Positions 47,275 to 58,322 of a DNA stretch of 64,000 nt are shown piece after piece. The DNA is taken from assembly GCF_030272615.1 (NCBI RefSeq), contig NC_081407.1:155184891-155248890 (forward strand). Direction: 5' to 3'. Both the position numbers and the translations under genes were made by a program. The notes beneath the pieces are model-generated. The model searched no databases. It saw only the letters and a program-made list of their open reading frames with translations, and was not told where the DNA came from. Numbering within the stretch: position 1 is the stretch's first letter; every line of letters starts with the position of its first letter. This DNA is from Cryptomeria japonica. Its lineage: Eukaryota; Streptophyta; Pinopsida; Cupressales; Cupressaceae.

Positions 47275-49512
47275 ATGGATGTCACATGCGTAGGGTATGA
47301 CCCTGAGCGTCGGATCAAGTGGGGGGGGGGGGGGAAAGCAGGAGCATGCATAGGGTAATTATGCCTAACTAGACATGTTGGAGCCAACGATTCATCATCG
47401 CGACGAGCTGAATGAGAAATCGACCAGGCGACAACATTCCATTGAGTGAGACTGACGATTTTTTCGCCAACCGAAAAATTGCTGCCCTAATAAAACCATA
47501 GGGCAACTTGAAATACCGAGATAGGCTTTTGTAGGGACCCCTCTCGTGGCCCCATAGGTTCAAACGGATCGTTCACAGGTGCCACAGATTCTGAGTTAGG
47601 GCCTGTTAAAGTTTGACAATTTTGAGCACTTAGGGCGCTCAAGGGATGACGTCGGTAGGGTATGACCCTGAGTGTTCGATCGAGTGAGGGGGAAAAATAG
47701 GAGCATGTGTAGGGTAATTATGCCTAAATGGAAATGTCAGAGCCGATGGTTCATCATCGTGACGAGTTGAACGAGAAATCAACCAGTCGACAACATTCCA
47801 TTGAGTGAGACTGACGATTTTTTCGCCAACCAAAAAATTGCTGCCCTAATAAAACCGTAGGGAAACTTGAAATACCGAGATAGTATTTTATAGGGACCCC
47901 TCTTGTGGCCCCATAGGTTCAAACGGATCATTCGTAGGTGCCATATATTCCGAGTTAGGGCCCATCAAAGTTTGACAATTTTGAGCACTTAGGGCGCTCA
48001 AGGGACGATGCCAGTATGGTATGACCTCGAGTGTTCGATCGAGGTGGGGGAAAAAATAGGAGCATGCATATGGTAATTATGCCTAACTAGACATGTCGGA
48101 GCTGACGGTTCATCATCGCGATGAGCTGAACTAGAAATCGACCAGGCGACAACATTCCATTGAGTGAGACTGATGATTTTTTCGCCAACCGAAATATTGT
48201 TGCCCTAATAAAACCGTAGGGAAAATTGAAATACCAAGATAGGATTTTGTAGGGACCCCTCTCGTGGCCCCGTAGGTTCAAATGGATCGTTCGCAGGTCC
48301 CACAAATTCCAAGTTAGGGCCCGTCAAAGTTTGACAATTTTGAGCACTTAGGGCGCTCAAGGGACGATGCCGGTAGGGTATGACCCCGAGCGTTCAATTG
48401 AGTGGGGGGGAAAAATAGGAGCATGCGTAGGGTAATTATGCCTAACTGGACATGTCGGAGCTGACGGTTCGTCATCGCAACGAGCTGAATGAGAAATCGA
48501 CCAGGCGACAACATTCCATTGAGTGAGACTGACGATTTTTTTGCCAACCGAAAAATTGCTACCCTAATAAAAATGTAGGGCAACTTGAAATACTGAGATA
48601 GGATTTTGTAGGGACCCCTCTCGTGGCCCGTAGGTTCAAACAGATCATTCGCAGGTGCCACAGATTCCAAGTTAAGGCCTATCAAAGTTTGACAATTTTG
48701 AGCACTTAGGGCACTCAAGGGACGACGTCGGTAGGGTATGACCCCGAGCGTTCGATCGAGTGGGGGGGCAAAACAGAAGCATGCGTAGGGTAATTATGCC
48801 TAACTGGACATGTCGGAGCCGACGGTTCATCATCGCAACGAGCTGAACGAGAAATCGACCAGGCGACAACATTCCATTGAGGGAGACTGACAATTTTTTC
48901 GCCAACCAAAAAATTGCTGCCCTAATAAAACCGTAGGGAAACTTGAAATACCGAGATAGGATTTTGTAGGGACCCCTCTCATGGCCCTGTAGGTTCAAAC
49001 GGATCATTCGCAGGTGCCACAGATTCCGAGTTAGGGCCCGTCAAAGTTTGACAATTTTGAGCACTTAAGGCGCTCAAGGGACGACACCGGTAGGGTATGA
49101 CCTCGAGCGTTCGATCGAGTGGGGGGGAAAAACAGGAGCATGTGTAGGGTAATTATGCCTAACTGGACATGTCGGAGCTGACAGTTCATCATCGTGATGA
49201 GCTGAACGAGAAATTGGCCACGCGACAACATTCCATTGAGTGAGACTAACAATTTTTTGCCAACTGAAAAATTGCTGCCCTAATAAAACCGTAGGGAAAC
49301 TTGAAAAACCGAGATAGGCTTTTGTAGGGACCCCTCTCATGGCCCCATAGGTTCAAACAGATCGATCACAGGTGCCACAAATTTCAAGTTAGGGCCCGTC
49401 AAAGTTTGACAATTTTGAGCACTTAGGGCGCTCAAGGGACGATGCCGGTAGGGTATGACCTCGAGCGTTCGATCGAGTGGGGGGGGCAAAACAAGAGCAT
49501 GTGTAGGGTATT
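47275..49512. repeat. Tandem repeat, about 359-bp unit, seven copies
   Basis: The anchor GAGCGTTCGATCGAGTGGGG and its variants occur at 47305, 47670, 48029, 48388, 48746, 49105 and 49463, spacing 365, 359, 359, 358, 359 and 358. First and last units are partial. The unit is richer in CpG than its surroundings, and many copy-to-copy differences are CG versus TG or CA. Minus-strand open frames about 100-130 codons long exist in every unit, but the unit length is not a multiple of three and no domain is recognisable. Confidence 0.93.
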
Positions 49513-49705
49513 GTTCATTAAATGAATTGTATTGTTTATGAATTGTATTGTTCACTGAATGAATTTTATTGTATTGTTGATTAAATGAATTGTATTGTTC
49601 ATTAAATGAATTGTATTGTATTGTTCATTAAATGAATTATATTGTTCATTATAAAAACAACACTTACGATGAAATGAAATGAATTGTATTGTTCATTAAA
49701 TAGCC
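49513..49705. repeat. Short tandem repeat TTGTTCATTAAATGAATTGTA
   Basis: About seven degenerate copies of a unit based on TTCATTAAATGAATTGTATTG, itself containing the palindrome TTCATTAAATGAA. It directly follows the 359-bp array. Confidence 0.85.
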
Positions 49706-49969
49706 AATATTAACCATTGTTAATTATTGGAATGAAGATTAAAGATTTCCATGATAACACCACACATAGATGAGCAACAATTTATATGATCGAATATCAA
49801 CTTCTGTATATATAAAAATGTCGAATGATTACAAATGTATGTCCATACACAAATATGGCATAAACACCAACTGAAACAAAATGTATGTCTAAATACGTGA
49901 ATGTATGTCCATATACAAAATATACATGCCAACTAGACATGTACGCATCCCAAAACTATCTATAACATC
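49706..49969. other. 3' flank of minus-strand gene, nothing recognised
   Basis: AT-rich sequence between the short tandem repeat and the stop codon of the six-exon gene; likely its 3' untranslated region. Confidence 0.4.
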
Positions 49970-51892
49970 CTAAGCTACTGATGGATCATCAAAATTGATC
50001 CTCTTCACCGCACTACTCGGCTCTGAAGGATCCTGCACAAGAAAAACAAACCACGATTAATATTAGTTATATTATATAATTCACATTCGAAAAGTTAACA
50101 TAAAAATGAACTATTTAATTGAACTATTCATGTTTACCTCATCTCCATGTTTTCTCTTCAGCTTTGCAGGACTCTTGATGTATGTCTTCGGTAGAGGAGG
50201 TATGTTTTGAATATTTTCATAAACAACCTACATATGTTTAGAAACATGACATTGATACAAGTTAGCATATAATTGTCACTGATAATAACAAATTATATCT
50301 ACTAATCAAAAAATAAAATAAACACACATCTACTCGAGGCATCTCTTCTTCTTCTTCAGGTATACTGGGTGTAGTCATCAAGGATGTGAAGCTAAGGATT
50401 CTCTGTATATATACACAACAAGTATATGAAACTATCAATCTATGTCTAGACATGTATAATCACTATAAGTTATTTAAACTATTCATTCAATCATATTTGC
50501 ATTCAATTACCTTTCCCTTGTCTCCAATTGCACTACCAGATCCTAGATCACACTGCACCACACTCATGCTGCTTGTGCCCTACAAGAGTAAAATAAGATA
50601 TACATGCAAGTTACTACATAATCTAATTAATACAAATATAAATGATGAGCATGTATGTACAATAAAATACAAACGACTAGGTGTAATAATATATGTACCA
50701 TCAAGCTATCGAGGCCAAATGAAATGGCCGACAAGGTGCCCTCCTAAATCTGTCTCAACTCATCCTCGGTCATCAACTGTTAAATAGACCATGTAAATAA
50801 AAATTAGTACTTAATATTATCTAATTTATAAATATTTAATTAAAATATAACATGAACTGTGAAAACACAAATCTTACATCATCAATGTATGATGACAGTG
50901 CCTCCTTGCCTCTAGCATGTGAGTACTCCCCAGGGTATCCTCCAGTTTGTGTAATAACCTCTGGTGCATCATGCATCTCATGCACCTCGTAATTTGCACT
51001 GTCCACAGCAGGATCAACGGGCTGTCCAACTGGACCCAAGCATACGTGCCCACACATGACACAACTATGTGGTACGCATATGTGTGGAGCCGAGGATGAT
51101 GTGTCAGCACCACTCGATGCACTGCTACCATCAAAAGTAGGCTGAGCTACTGACGTAGCCTAAGAAACCAAAAGGCTACTCAAAGAGTGAATAGCCAATA
51201 TGGTCCATGAAGCCGCCTCACAAATGATATTAGGATGTTGAACTGCAGGTGGGGGATCAACAGGAGGAGGGGGGACATATGGGCCCTGGACTACTCTGAC
51301 TGCCCCAAGTCTATTTTGGGGCATACCTAAACCTACACCCTGGAAAGGTTGGATGTCAAAGTAGTTCACATGTTTCTATAAAACAAACTCAGCATACAAT
51401 TTTTTTATGAAATAGAAGGGGATATCAAGATTGTTGTTGGGTGGTTTGTCGAAAACCATCCACCAACGATCCCAAAAGTTTTTCACAATCCCATCATTTG
51501 TGCACCATTTGATAGAAAGTTTTTGTTTTTTTTGGATCTACACGCTGACCAGTACGAGGATTGACAAACAATGAGGCGATTTCGGCTTTGGATATCTCAA
51601 GATCCTTGATATCCTTATACGACAAGCCATCTGCATATTTTTCCTTCATAGAATCTCGCCACAAAAGGGCGGCATCGTGCTCCTCAGTCATGGTTTCCAT
51701 ACTTTTTACGATCGACGTGAGAGGATCAAACAATGGGTTTAGATGAGGGATCCTACGATATACTTCTGCAATCCCCCTCAATTCATTCAAATTTTGTGCA
51801 ATCAAATCTTGAATTGAGGGGGGGTTTGGCAAATGAGGGTTTGGTTGTTGCAGTTGTGGTTGGTCAGTGTTTTCATTGTTATCTCCCATTTT
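49970..51892 (-). pseudogene. Six-exon gene of unknown function in candidate transposon
   Basis: Minus-strand exons: 51892-50878, 50776-50699, 50579-50511, 50402-50328, 50227-50138, 50032-49970. All introns are GT...AG and all junctions are phase 0. The start ATG at 51892 has A at -3 and G at +4 (MGDNNENTDQPQLQQ). Removing one base from the A8 run (51533-51526) joins exon 1 into 338 codons; the total is then 462 codons. TAG codons lie at 51378-51376, 51162-51160 and 50746-50744. Visible parts: Gln/Pro/Asn-rich start, helical middle (RGIAEVYRRIPHLNPL), NFWDRWWMVFDKPP, Pro-rich segment (PYVPPPPVDPPP), Ser/Ala-rich linker, acidic EEEEE, and a basic KSPAKLKRKHGDE near the C-terminus that looks like a nuclear localisation signal. 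I recognise no domain. Confidence 0.62.
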
Positions 51893-52086
51893 TAACCTAA
51901 TTGAATGTAAACAATTAAATTTAGTTAACAAATTTAAACAATTAGGTATTTGATTTAAAAAAAACCTAGTTTTCATGGAAAAAAAAACCATATTTTCAAT
52001 GAAAAATCAAATAACATTCACAAAAAAAACAAAAAATGAATGAAAATGATTCAAAACGACAAAATTCTTACCTCTAAATCAATTTT
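51893..52086. other. 5' flank of six-exon gene
   Basis: AT-rich with homopolymer A/T runs. No clear TATA box was identified. Confidence 0.4.
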
Positions 52087-52255
52087 TTAGCAATTTTTTG
52101 TCAAAAAACTGGATATCGAATGGAGCAGATATCGGATTTTGACAAATTTGCGCGACCCGTGAGTTAAAAATGACTCACGGGACTGTCGCTGTCTAAATAT
52201 AAAAGTCTCAGAAAATCGGATATCCAATTTTATCGGATATCCGATTTCAACACTT
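52087..52255. repeat. Inner right palindrome cluster and hairpin
   Basis: ATCGGATATCCAATTTTATCGG and similar words lie at 52213-52243, with GATATCGAAT and GATATCGGAT near 52110-52137. Between them CCCGTGAGT (52156-52164) pairs perfectly with ACTCACGGG (52173-52181) across 8 bases. The reverse complement of about 52253-52220 resembles left-end sequence at about 42433-42462 (about three quarters identical by eye). Confidence 0.7.
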
Positions 52256-52261
52256 AAATTA

Positions 52262-52600
52262 TTTTTAAATAACATATATAATATAATAATATATTATATA
52301 ATATATTATTATATTATATAATACGTATTGTATTATATTATATATATTATAATATAATATAATATTATATTATATTATATTATATTATATATTATATAAT
52401 ATTGTATTATATTATATATAACATAATATAATATTATATTATATATAATATAATACAATATTATATAATATATAATATAATATAATATAATATAATACAA
52501 TATTATATAATATATAATATAATTTAATATTATATTATATATAATATAATACGTATTATATAATACGTAACATATAATAGGTAACATATAATATATATTT
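52262..52600. repeat. AT dinucleotide-rich palindromic tract
   Basis: Almost only A and T in ATATTATATAAT-type words, giving many overlapping self-complementary segments. No gene. Confidence 0.9.
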
Positions 52601-52620
52601 TAAATTAAAATTACAAATAA

Positions 52621-52738
52621 AAATCGGATATCCGATAAAATCGGATATTCGAATATCCGATTTTATCAAATATCCGATTTTATCCGATATCCGAATATTC
52701 GATTTTATCGAATATCCGATTTTATCCGATATCCGATT
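52621..52738. repeat. Outer right terminal array of ATCGGATATCCGAT palindromes
   Basis: About nine contiguous units of AATATCCGATTTTATC-type sequence (ATCGGATATCCGATAAAATC and variants with TCGAAT), matching the array at 42436-42525. Confidence 0.82.
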
Positions 52739-52740
52739 TG

Positions 52741-54329
52741 CATAGGTAATTACCAGGCCAAGGTGTACTGACATCCAAGCCAAGCAAAAAGTCAACACGG
52801 ATTTTTGCGTTTTTAGGCGAGTGAGGAAGGCTATTTTTTTCACATCACCACTTTTTGGCCCTCCTTGATCCTGCACTAACCCATAATAAAGTTTTGAAAT
52901 GTTGGCCATAATGGGAATTGTAGGGGAAATCTTTGCATCAACAGTTTATTCTGATCTCTTAGGAGTGCAAAGCAGTGGGTTGGCTATCTTCAAACAAAGA
53001 TAACAATATGCTTATTTACTCTCAATAATTAGTTTGAAGTTATATTGTTTGAAAAAAGCTTAAAAGATTGGAAAAAAAACAAAATAAAAGTCCCTTTCAA
53101 TATATCAAAAGGTCAAAATAATAGAAAATTTAGGCACATGTTTGGCAGTTTTATGCAACATTTCTTTCATATTATTTAAATTCTACATGATATACTATAA
53201 TCACATTTGAAATCATATTTCCAAAGTTGAAAGACTTTTCTAATACAAATCTTATTTTTAAAATCCTCTTTCTGCAATGCATGACCATCAGATTATTTAC
53301 TATTAAATTCTCATTAGTTTTCTTCATGGTTTCTAGGTGTTTTAATTGAACAATTTCTATTATGCACCCCCTAAAAAGAGTAGTCTTAGGAGATTTTTAG
53401 TTCTCATCACCAGACTATCTCACCATAAAAATATTCGTATTAGCATGTTATTATACACAACATTATAGAAACATATTTAACTTCAAATTTAAATTTAAAC
53501 AATTAAACAATCATTTTTTTTGTTTGACACTTCTTTATTAGGTCAAAGTTTTATTCTTTTAGAATTATAATGGGATACATTTCTCTTCAAATTTTGAATT
53601 AAAACTTTATTCCTTCCACCAACCATATAAACCAAGTTGGTACACCTTTGTAGATCTTTATACATGTTATGTCATAGTATTTTAAAGATAAAATTATTGT
53701 ATTTATCTTTAGGGTTCATTTCCACATGATGTAGGAGTCATGCAATCTAATCTTGAGGTTCACCAAAATGAACTCAAAATTCAAACATTCAAAATTTTGA
53801 ATTTGAACTTTACCCTTTCCACTTGTCATCATGAGTCAATTTGGTAAACTTTTGTACAACATGTTGCTATGTCATAGTATTTAAATATACTCAATTTGTG
53901 ATTAGTTGATTTGTTGGATTTGAGAATAAAAATAACATTTAGAATACACTTTGATTTACTAAAGGACAAAAGAATTACATTTGTATATATGTGATTTTCT
54001 TTATGGTAAATGTTGTCTTCAATATTCTTCATTATTAAGCTGGTTCTCTAAAGGGGTTGACTTAGAAGAACACAATAATCTATGGAATGGTAAATATCCC
54101 CATTGATGTCCTACACCAGCTGGTAGATTGATTGCACATGTTGCAAATAAGTTCCATGCATAAGATAGAATTGACACAAATCAACATCAACCTTGTGGCA
54201 TACACATTTGAACCAGAGAGAATTTTGAGTGACTTAAGTTTATTTGATTGTCAACATACGAAGGGCATAAGTTTTTGGATAGTGGCAAATCAAATCTAGA
54301 TGACATAAAAAACATTTTCACATTATTGG
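52741..54329. other. AT-rich spacer with one old duplication, no gene
   Basis: A diverged direct duplication is visible: about 53582-53685 and 53790-53890 share TTTTGAATT...ACTTTA, ACC...TTTGTA and TATGTCATAGTATTT in the same order. Nothing else was recognised. Confidence 0.5.
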
Positions 54330-55795
54330 TGTAGACGTATAAAAATGACCATATTCATTAAATGAATATTTTATGTTCATTTCTTTATTTAATTAAATCC
54401 AATTTAATTAAATTATCCACATTCCTCTATTTAATTAAGTAAATTACTCAATTTATTTAAATTAAATTCACTATATCCATTTAATGAATAAACCATTTTA
54501 TTCAATTAAATCCCCCCTATCCACTTTTAATTAAATTCAAATTTAATTAAATAGTTATCCTAAATTGAATAAATCAAATTTATTTAATTGCAACCAAATT
54601 GAATGAAATACTTTATTTCAATTAAATCCTATTATCCCTCCATCCACTTGCAAAATCCCAAACCCCTTTCTAATCCCTTCTAGAATCTTCTAATCGCTTC
54701 TAATTAACCTAACATCTCCTCTAAACTTTGTCACATCCCTAAGCAAAGGGAAGTCACTTCTCAAAACCTCAAAGTCTTTGATAACCATTAAAGGCTTTCA
54801 ACCTTCAACCACTAAATGGCTCAAAGTCTTTGATAACCATTGAAGGCTTCCAACCTTCAACCACTTAATCCCCAAAGTCTCCAATAACCATTAATGGTTA
54901 ACTCAAACCCTCTTACATGGTTAAAACATTTGTTTTGACTCAACCTTCATCCAACCCAAGGGTCTTATCAAGCCATTAATGCTTTGACCATGATTATCTC
55001 TTAAACATTTGCACAAAGGTTTATCCTTGGATTAACTCTTAATCCAGTGGGTAATCTTAATTTAGACTTGACCCTTAGCCTCTAGATAACCATGAGGTCT
55101 TCTCAGGCATTCAATGTTTCCAACCCCTTCTCTCAATCCAACCCTATGTTGACACTTGTCACCATTTCATTGGTGCCAATTACAAACATGGATCCCCAAC
55201 TTTCAAACTCAACCCTTGATTAAACCATTCAATCCTGACCATCCATTGCCCTATTCTTGCTATAAATAGAGCTCTCATTCCTCCATAACAATCATCCTTC
55301 AAATTTGTAGCATCACACTTATGCTCAAATACATTCAAGCTTTCTCATTTCATATATGCTCATCATTTAGCCTCTTTTAGATCAGGAATTAGACTAAATA
55401 TGCATGTTTAGAATAATTTCTTTATCATTTTAGCTCAATCATAGACTAAATATATTATGTTAGGATAATATTCATACTAATCTTGTCATCTTATCATTTA
55501 GTTTATTGCATTTCTAAGATCATACATAGCTTAGCATACCTTTCACACTAAAAACTATCAGTGCATCCCTCGTTCTTGCATTTGCTATCCCTGAACCATT
55601 TTGCTCAGTAATCTGAGAGCAAAACATTGGTTTGAGGGACATTGTGAGATAGAGAACCATGAGACCCACCTTGGGAAGCTAAGTAATACTATGTTACTCC
55701 ATAGCTTGCACCAAGAAGTCCTGTGTGTGTGTGTGGACTAGTATTAACAATATTTTCACATATTAAGTTTTATCAGCCCACTTTTCCCGCATACA
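54330..55795 (+). repeat. 5' LTR of Ty3/gypsy element (1466 bp)
   Basis: It starts TGTAGACGTA and ends CCGCATACA, giving inverted TGTA...TACA termini, and is followed four bases later by a PBS. The first 300 bases are rich in TTTAATTAAAT words. A 51-52 bp repeat starting AAAGTCT occurs three times (54771, 54823, 54874). The 3' LTR lies outside the window, so the left boundary is based on terminal motif and position only. Confidence 0.78.
55261..55269 (+). promoter_or_regulatory. TATA box in gypsy LTR
   Basis: TATAAATAG, preceded by CTTGC and followed by AGCTCTCATTCC, about 930 bases into the LTR. It is a strong match to the plant TATA consensus. Confidence 0.8.
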
Positions 55796-55799
55796 TTTC

Positions 55800-55817
55800 T
55801 GGCGCCCACCGTGGGGC
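55800..55817 (+). promoter_or_regulatory. Primer-binding site of gypsy element
   Basis: TGGCGCCCACCGTGGGGC lies four bases after the LTR end. It begins with TGG (complement of CCA) and has the TGGCGCC start common in plant gypsy PBSs. I do not assign the tRNA. Confidence 0.85.
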
Positions 55818-55877
55818 ATTACCCCATATATCAAATCGGTTTTTGAAATTAACCACTTTTGCAGGTCCGTGGGAGAC

Positions 55878-56290
55878 AGAAATCAGCGCGTGGGAAACAT
55901 TCCCTAGCGCATCTGGCTAAAAGTTTAGCACATTCCACTTACTGTTTAGCGCGTGGAGTCTACATTGTAGTGCGTAAAGACCTTTTCTCAGCGCATGGCT
56001 CCCTCTAATATTTTCTTGTAGGTCTCGGCATGGAAGAAAACCAGAACAACGCATCCAATAAACAACATAGCGCATCGGGCCCACTATTTAGCGCTTGAAG
56101 TCAATCACCTAGTGCGTTCCGTGAATACACTAGCACGTCAAAACACTCACTTTCGGAAGAAAACCAGAGTAGCGCCTTCAACGCACAGAGTAGCGCATCC
56201 CGAAAATAGTATAGCGCATTCATCCTTAATTTTAGCGCATCAAGAATATATTGTAGCGCATACAATCTGTTCTGTAGCGCATCACAGACA
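55878..56290 (+). repeat. Leader array A of TAGCGCAT-like motifs
   Basis: About 17 copies of a degenerate motif, (T/C)AGCGCATC or TAGCGCGTGG, spaced 15-40 bases apart, separated by unrelated sequence. Variants (AGTGCG, AGCACG, AGCACA) are mostly C-to-T or G-to-A changes at the two CpG sites. Confidence 0.85.
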
Positions 56291-57477
56291 GAGACTAAAA
56301 TTAAAATTGAAACTGCAATAGAATTTAGACTTGTAGAAGTCCACCAAAATCCAAATTTTCTAACTCATGGATCGCAATTTTGCAAGGCTCTAATAGTTTT
56401 CTTGCAGGTGGAGCTGACCATTTTTCTTTTAAAAAGCGATTTCTTTTGCTGACCAAATCATCGAATTTACTTTGTTGACCAAATTCATTTTCATAGATTA
56501 GAAAATCATTGATGTGCACTGATAAAATAAACACCATGTTTTTGTGGAGCAACATCTCCACATAGATTTTAGTACATCACTGAATTGACAGGTAAAAAAT
56601 AAACAACTTGATTGCTTTGTCTCGAAAGTGGAAGGAATATGCTCTCCCCTTAACTGGGTGATCAAAAATCTAGACCACTCTTACAACTTTCATTATTTCA
56701 AGCATTTACATCCATTTAGTAGGCCTGCCTTCCCGAGGAGCTGGAATCAACTCTTAAAGCCATTTATGGCCGGTGTGAAGGGAACGACCTAAGTGGGGAA
56801 CGACTTTGACGCCAAGAATTCCAACCCACTATAATCAAATGTGGAAAGTGACGAAAGTCCTTTTCAACGGTTGCACGCAGTGATTAGCCTTCCCCCAGTA
56901 TCCTTGAGATATGTAAAGCCTTTGTTCTAAAGGTTGGGAAGCCTCCTGAGAGAGTTTATCACTTACGACCAAACGGGAAGCTTGATTACGAACCTTAGAA
57001 ATAGAAGCTTTGAACCGAGTCAGTAACCAAACATTTGTAACATCATAGTGCAAGGGTGGGGAAGAATCCGCCCCCAAGATTACTCACCATATATCTCCCA
57101 AGATAACTACTCAACTGTGAAGCAATTCACTTTGAATTAATTTCTGGCAAAAGGCAAAAGAACGGGTGCCCTCTAGGGGGTGACACGGCTGTTTGAGCTG
57201 ATGGAGTATCGAGACTAGTGGGCTATGATGTTTTTTATGACCCTTGATTAAAGAGTCTTTCTGAAGTGTGTTATTTGTATCCAAACCTGTTAAAACATTG
57301 GGGATTTGAACACATCCTCGCAGAACATACACTTTTTATTAGATTAGGCAAAATGGTTGTACTTTTTTGTGCTGTGTTTGCATTTATTACCTCAGAAAAT
57401 CATCCATCACACTTGAAAATTTAACAACAAAATTTCAAAATTCACAAAAACTAGATCAAAGAAAAAATCAGGGCAGT
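56291..57477. other. Motif-free 1.2-kb segment interrupting the leader array
   Basis: This segment lacks the TAGCGCAT motif and has different composition. Its minus strand has an open stretch at 56561-56325 (SKRNRFLKEKWSAPPARKLL) followed by other short frames. It ends near TTACCTCAG. It might be a captured host fragment, a nested insertion or an intron; no boundary repeats were found. Confidence 0.45.
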
Positions 57478-57858
57478 TTAGCGCATGAAAGCAACTTCTT
57501 AGTGCGTAGCACACTTCTGTTAGCACATCCAAACCTCAAGTTAGCGCGTCGAGTTCAAACAGTAGCGTTTTTATCATAGGTCAAAACTGTGTAATATTCT
57601 TTAGCGCATCCGAAAAATAGTCTAGTGCATGGAAACAGCAGCTTAGCGCGTGGAAATCAAAACATTAGCGCATAAGGTCAAACAGCTAGCGCGTGACAGA
57701 CCCAAAATAGCGCATAGATTTTTCAACAGTTAGACAACAATTTTTACAACAGTCCAAACTTTAGCACGTGTCCGGGGGCAGCCTAGTACGTGAGCTTATT
57801 ATTTTAGCGCATCAAGAAATTTCAGTAGCGCATAGAAACCCTGTTCTAGCGCATGATC
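57478..57858 (+). repeat. Leader array B of TAGCGCAT-like motifs
   Basis: About 16 further copies of the same degenerate motif (TTAGCGCATG, TTAGCGCGTGG, CTAGCGCATG), spaced 18-35 bases apart, same orientation as array A. Confidence 0.85.
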
Positions 57859-58322
57859 GAAAACAAAAAAACAGAGAGCAAAAATCGAGAAAAATTTTGA
57901 AATTTCAAAAACATTTTTAGAAGCCTTTTTCATCAAAAATCATTTTTCATCACAACAGAGTGACAAGCAAACCATTAAAACTATTTCTCAAGCCAAATTT
58001 GTGACAAAAATGAACGTTGTCAGAATCTTAAATGAATCGCACAATAGAGGATGTCTCTCCTATCATAATCCGGAAATCTCATCATCAGTGTCAACAGAAT
58101 CCTTTACCATCCTACGGATTTTATCTCAAAACTCTTGTTTAAAATTTTCAAATTGTCAAATAAAGTTTCCAGATCGGGAAGCTTTTATCCATATCATTTG
58201 ACACGCTTTGTCGTGAAGGGGCATCTAAAAGCCTTCACTTTGATAGAGTAAAATTTGAAATTTTCAAAAACAAGAATCAACTGAATCCAAACCAATCAAA
58301 GGAAACCATTGATCACTCATGC
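57859..58322 (+). other. Leader segment without recognised features
   Basis: AT-rich, between array B and the upstream ORF. Nothing recognised. Confidence 0.4.

Larger units (their letters stand above)
42314..52740. mobile_element. Candidate two-gene DNA transposon, about 10.4 kb
   Basis: A region bounded on both sides by arrays of ATCGGATATCCGAT-like palindromes (42330-42525 and 52087-52738). It encloses a plus-strand transposase-like gene (42714-45546), a 359-bp tandem repeat array (47275-49512) and a minus-strand six-exon gene (49970-51892). The two genes converge. Exact ends and a target-site duplication could not be determined; the left end touches a CT microsatellite. No RT, integrase, LTR or Helitron features are present. 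Unity of the region is inferred from the matching terminal motifs, which occur nowhere else in the window. Confidence 0.6.

Noticed and set aside
47369-49340. Conserved minus-strand frames in each 359-bp unit
   Set aside because: Unit length is not divisible by three, frames do not link across units, and no domain or start context is conserved.
55878-57858. CRISPR-like array of repeats and spacers in the gypsy leader
   Set aside because: Motif is only about 8-10 bases, degenerate and irregularly spaced, and the context is a plant retrotransposon leader.
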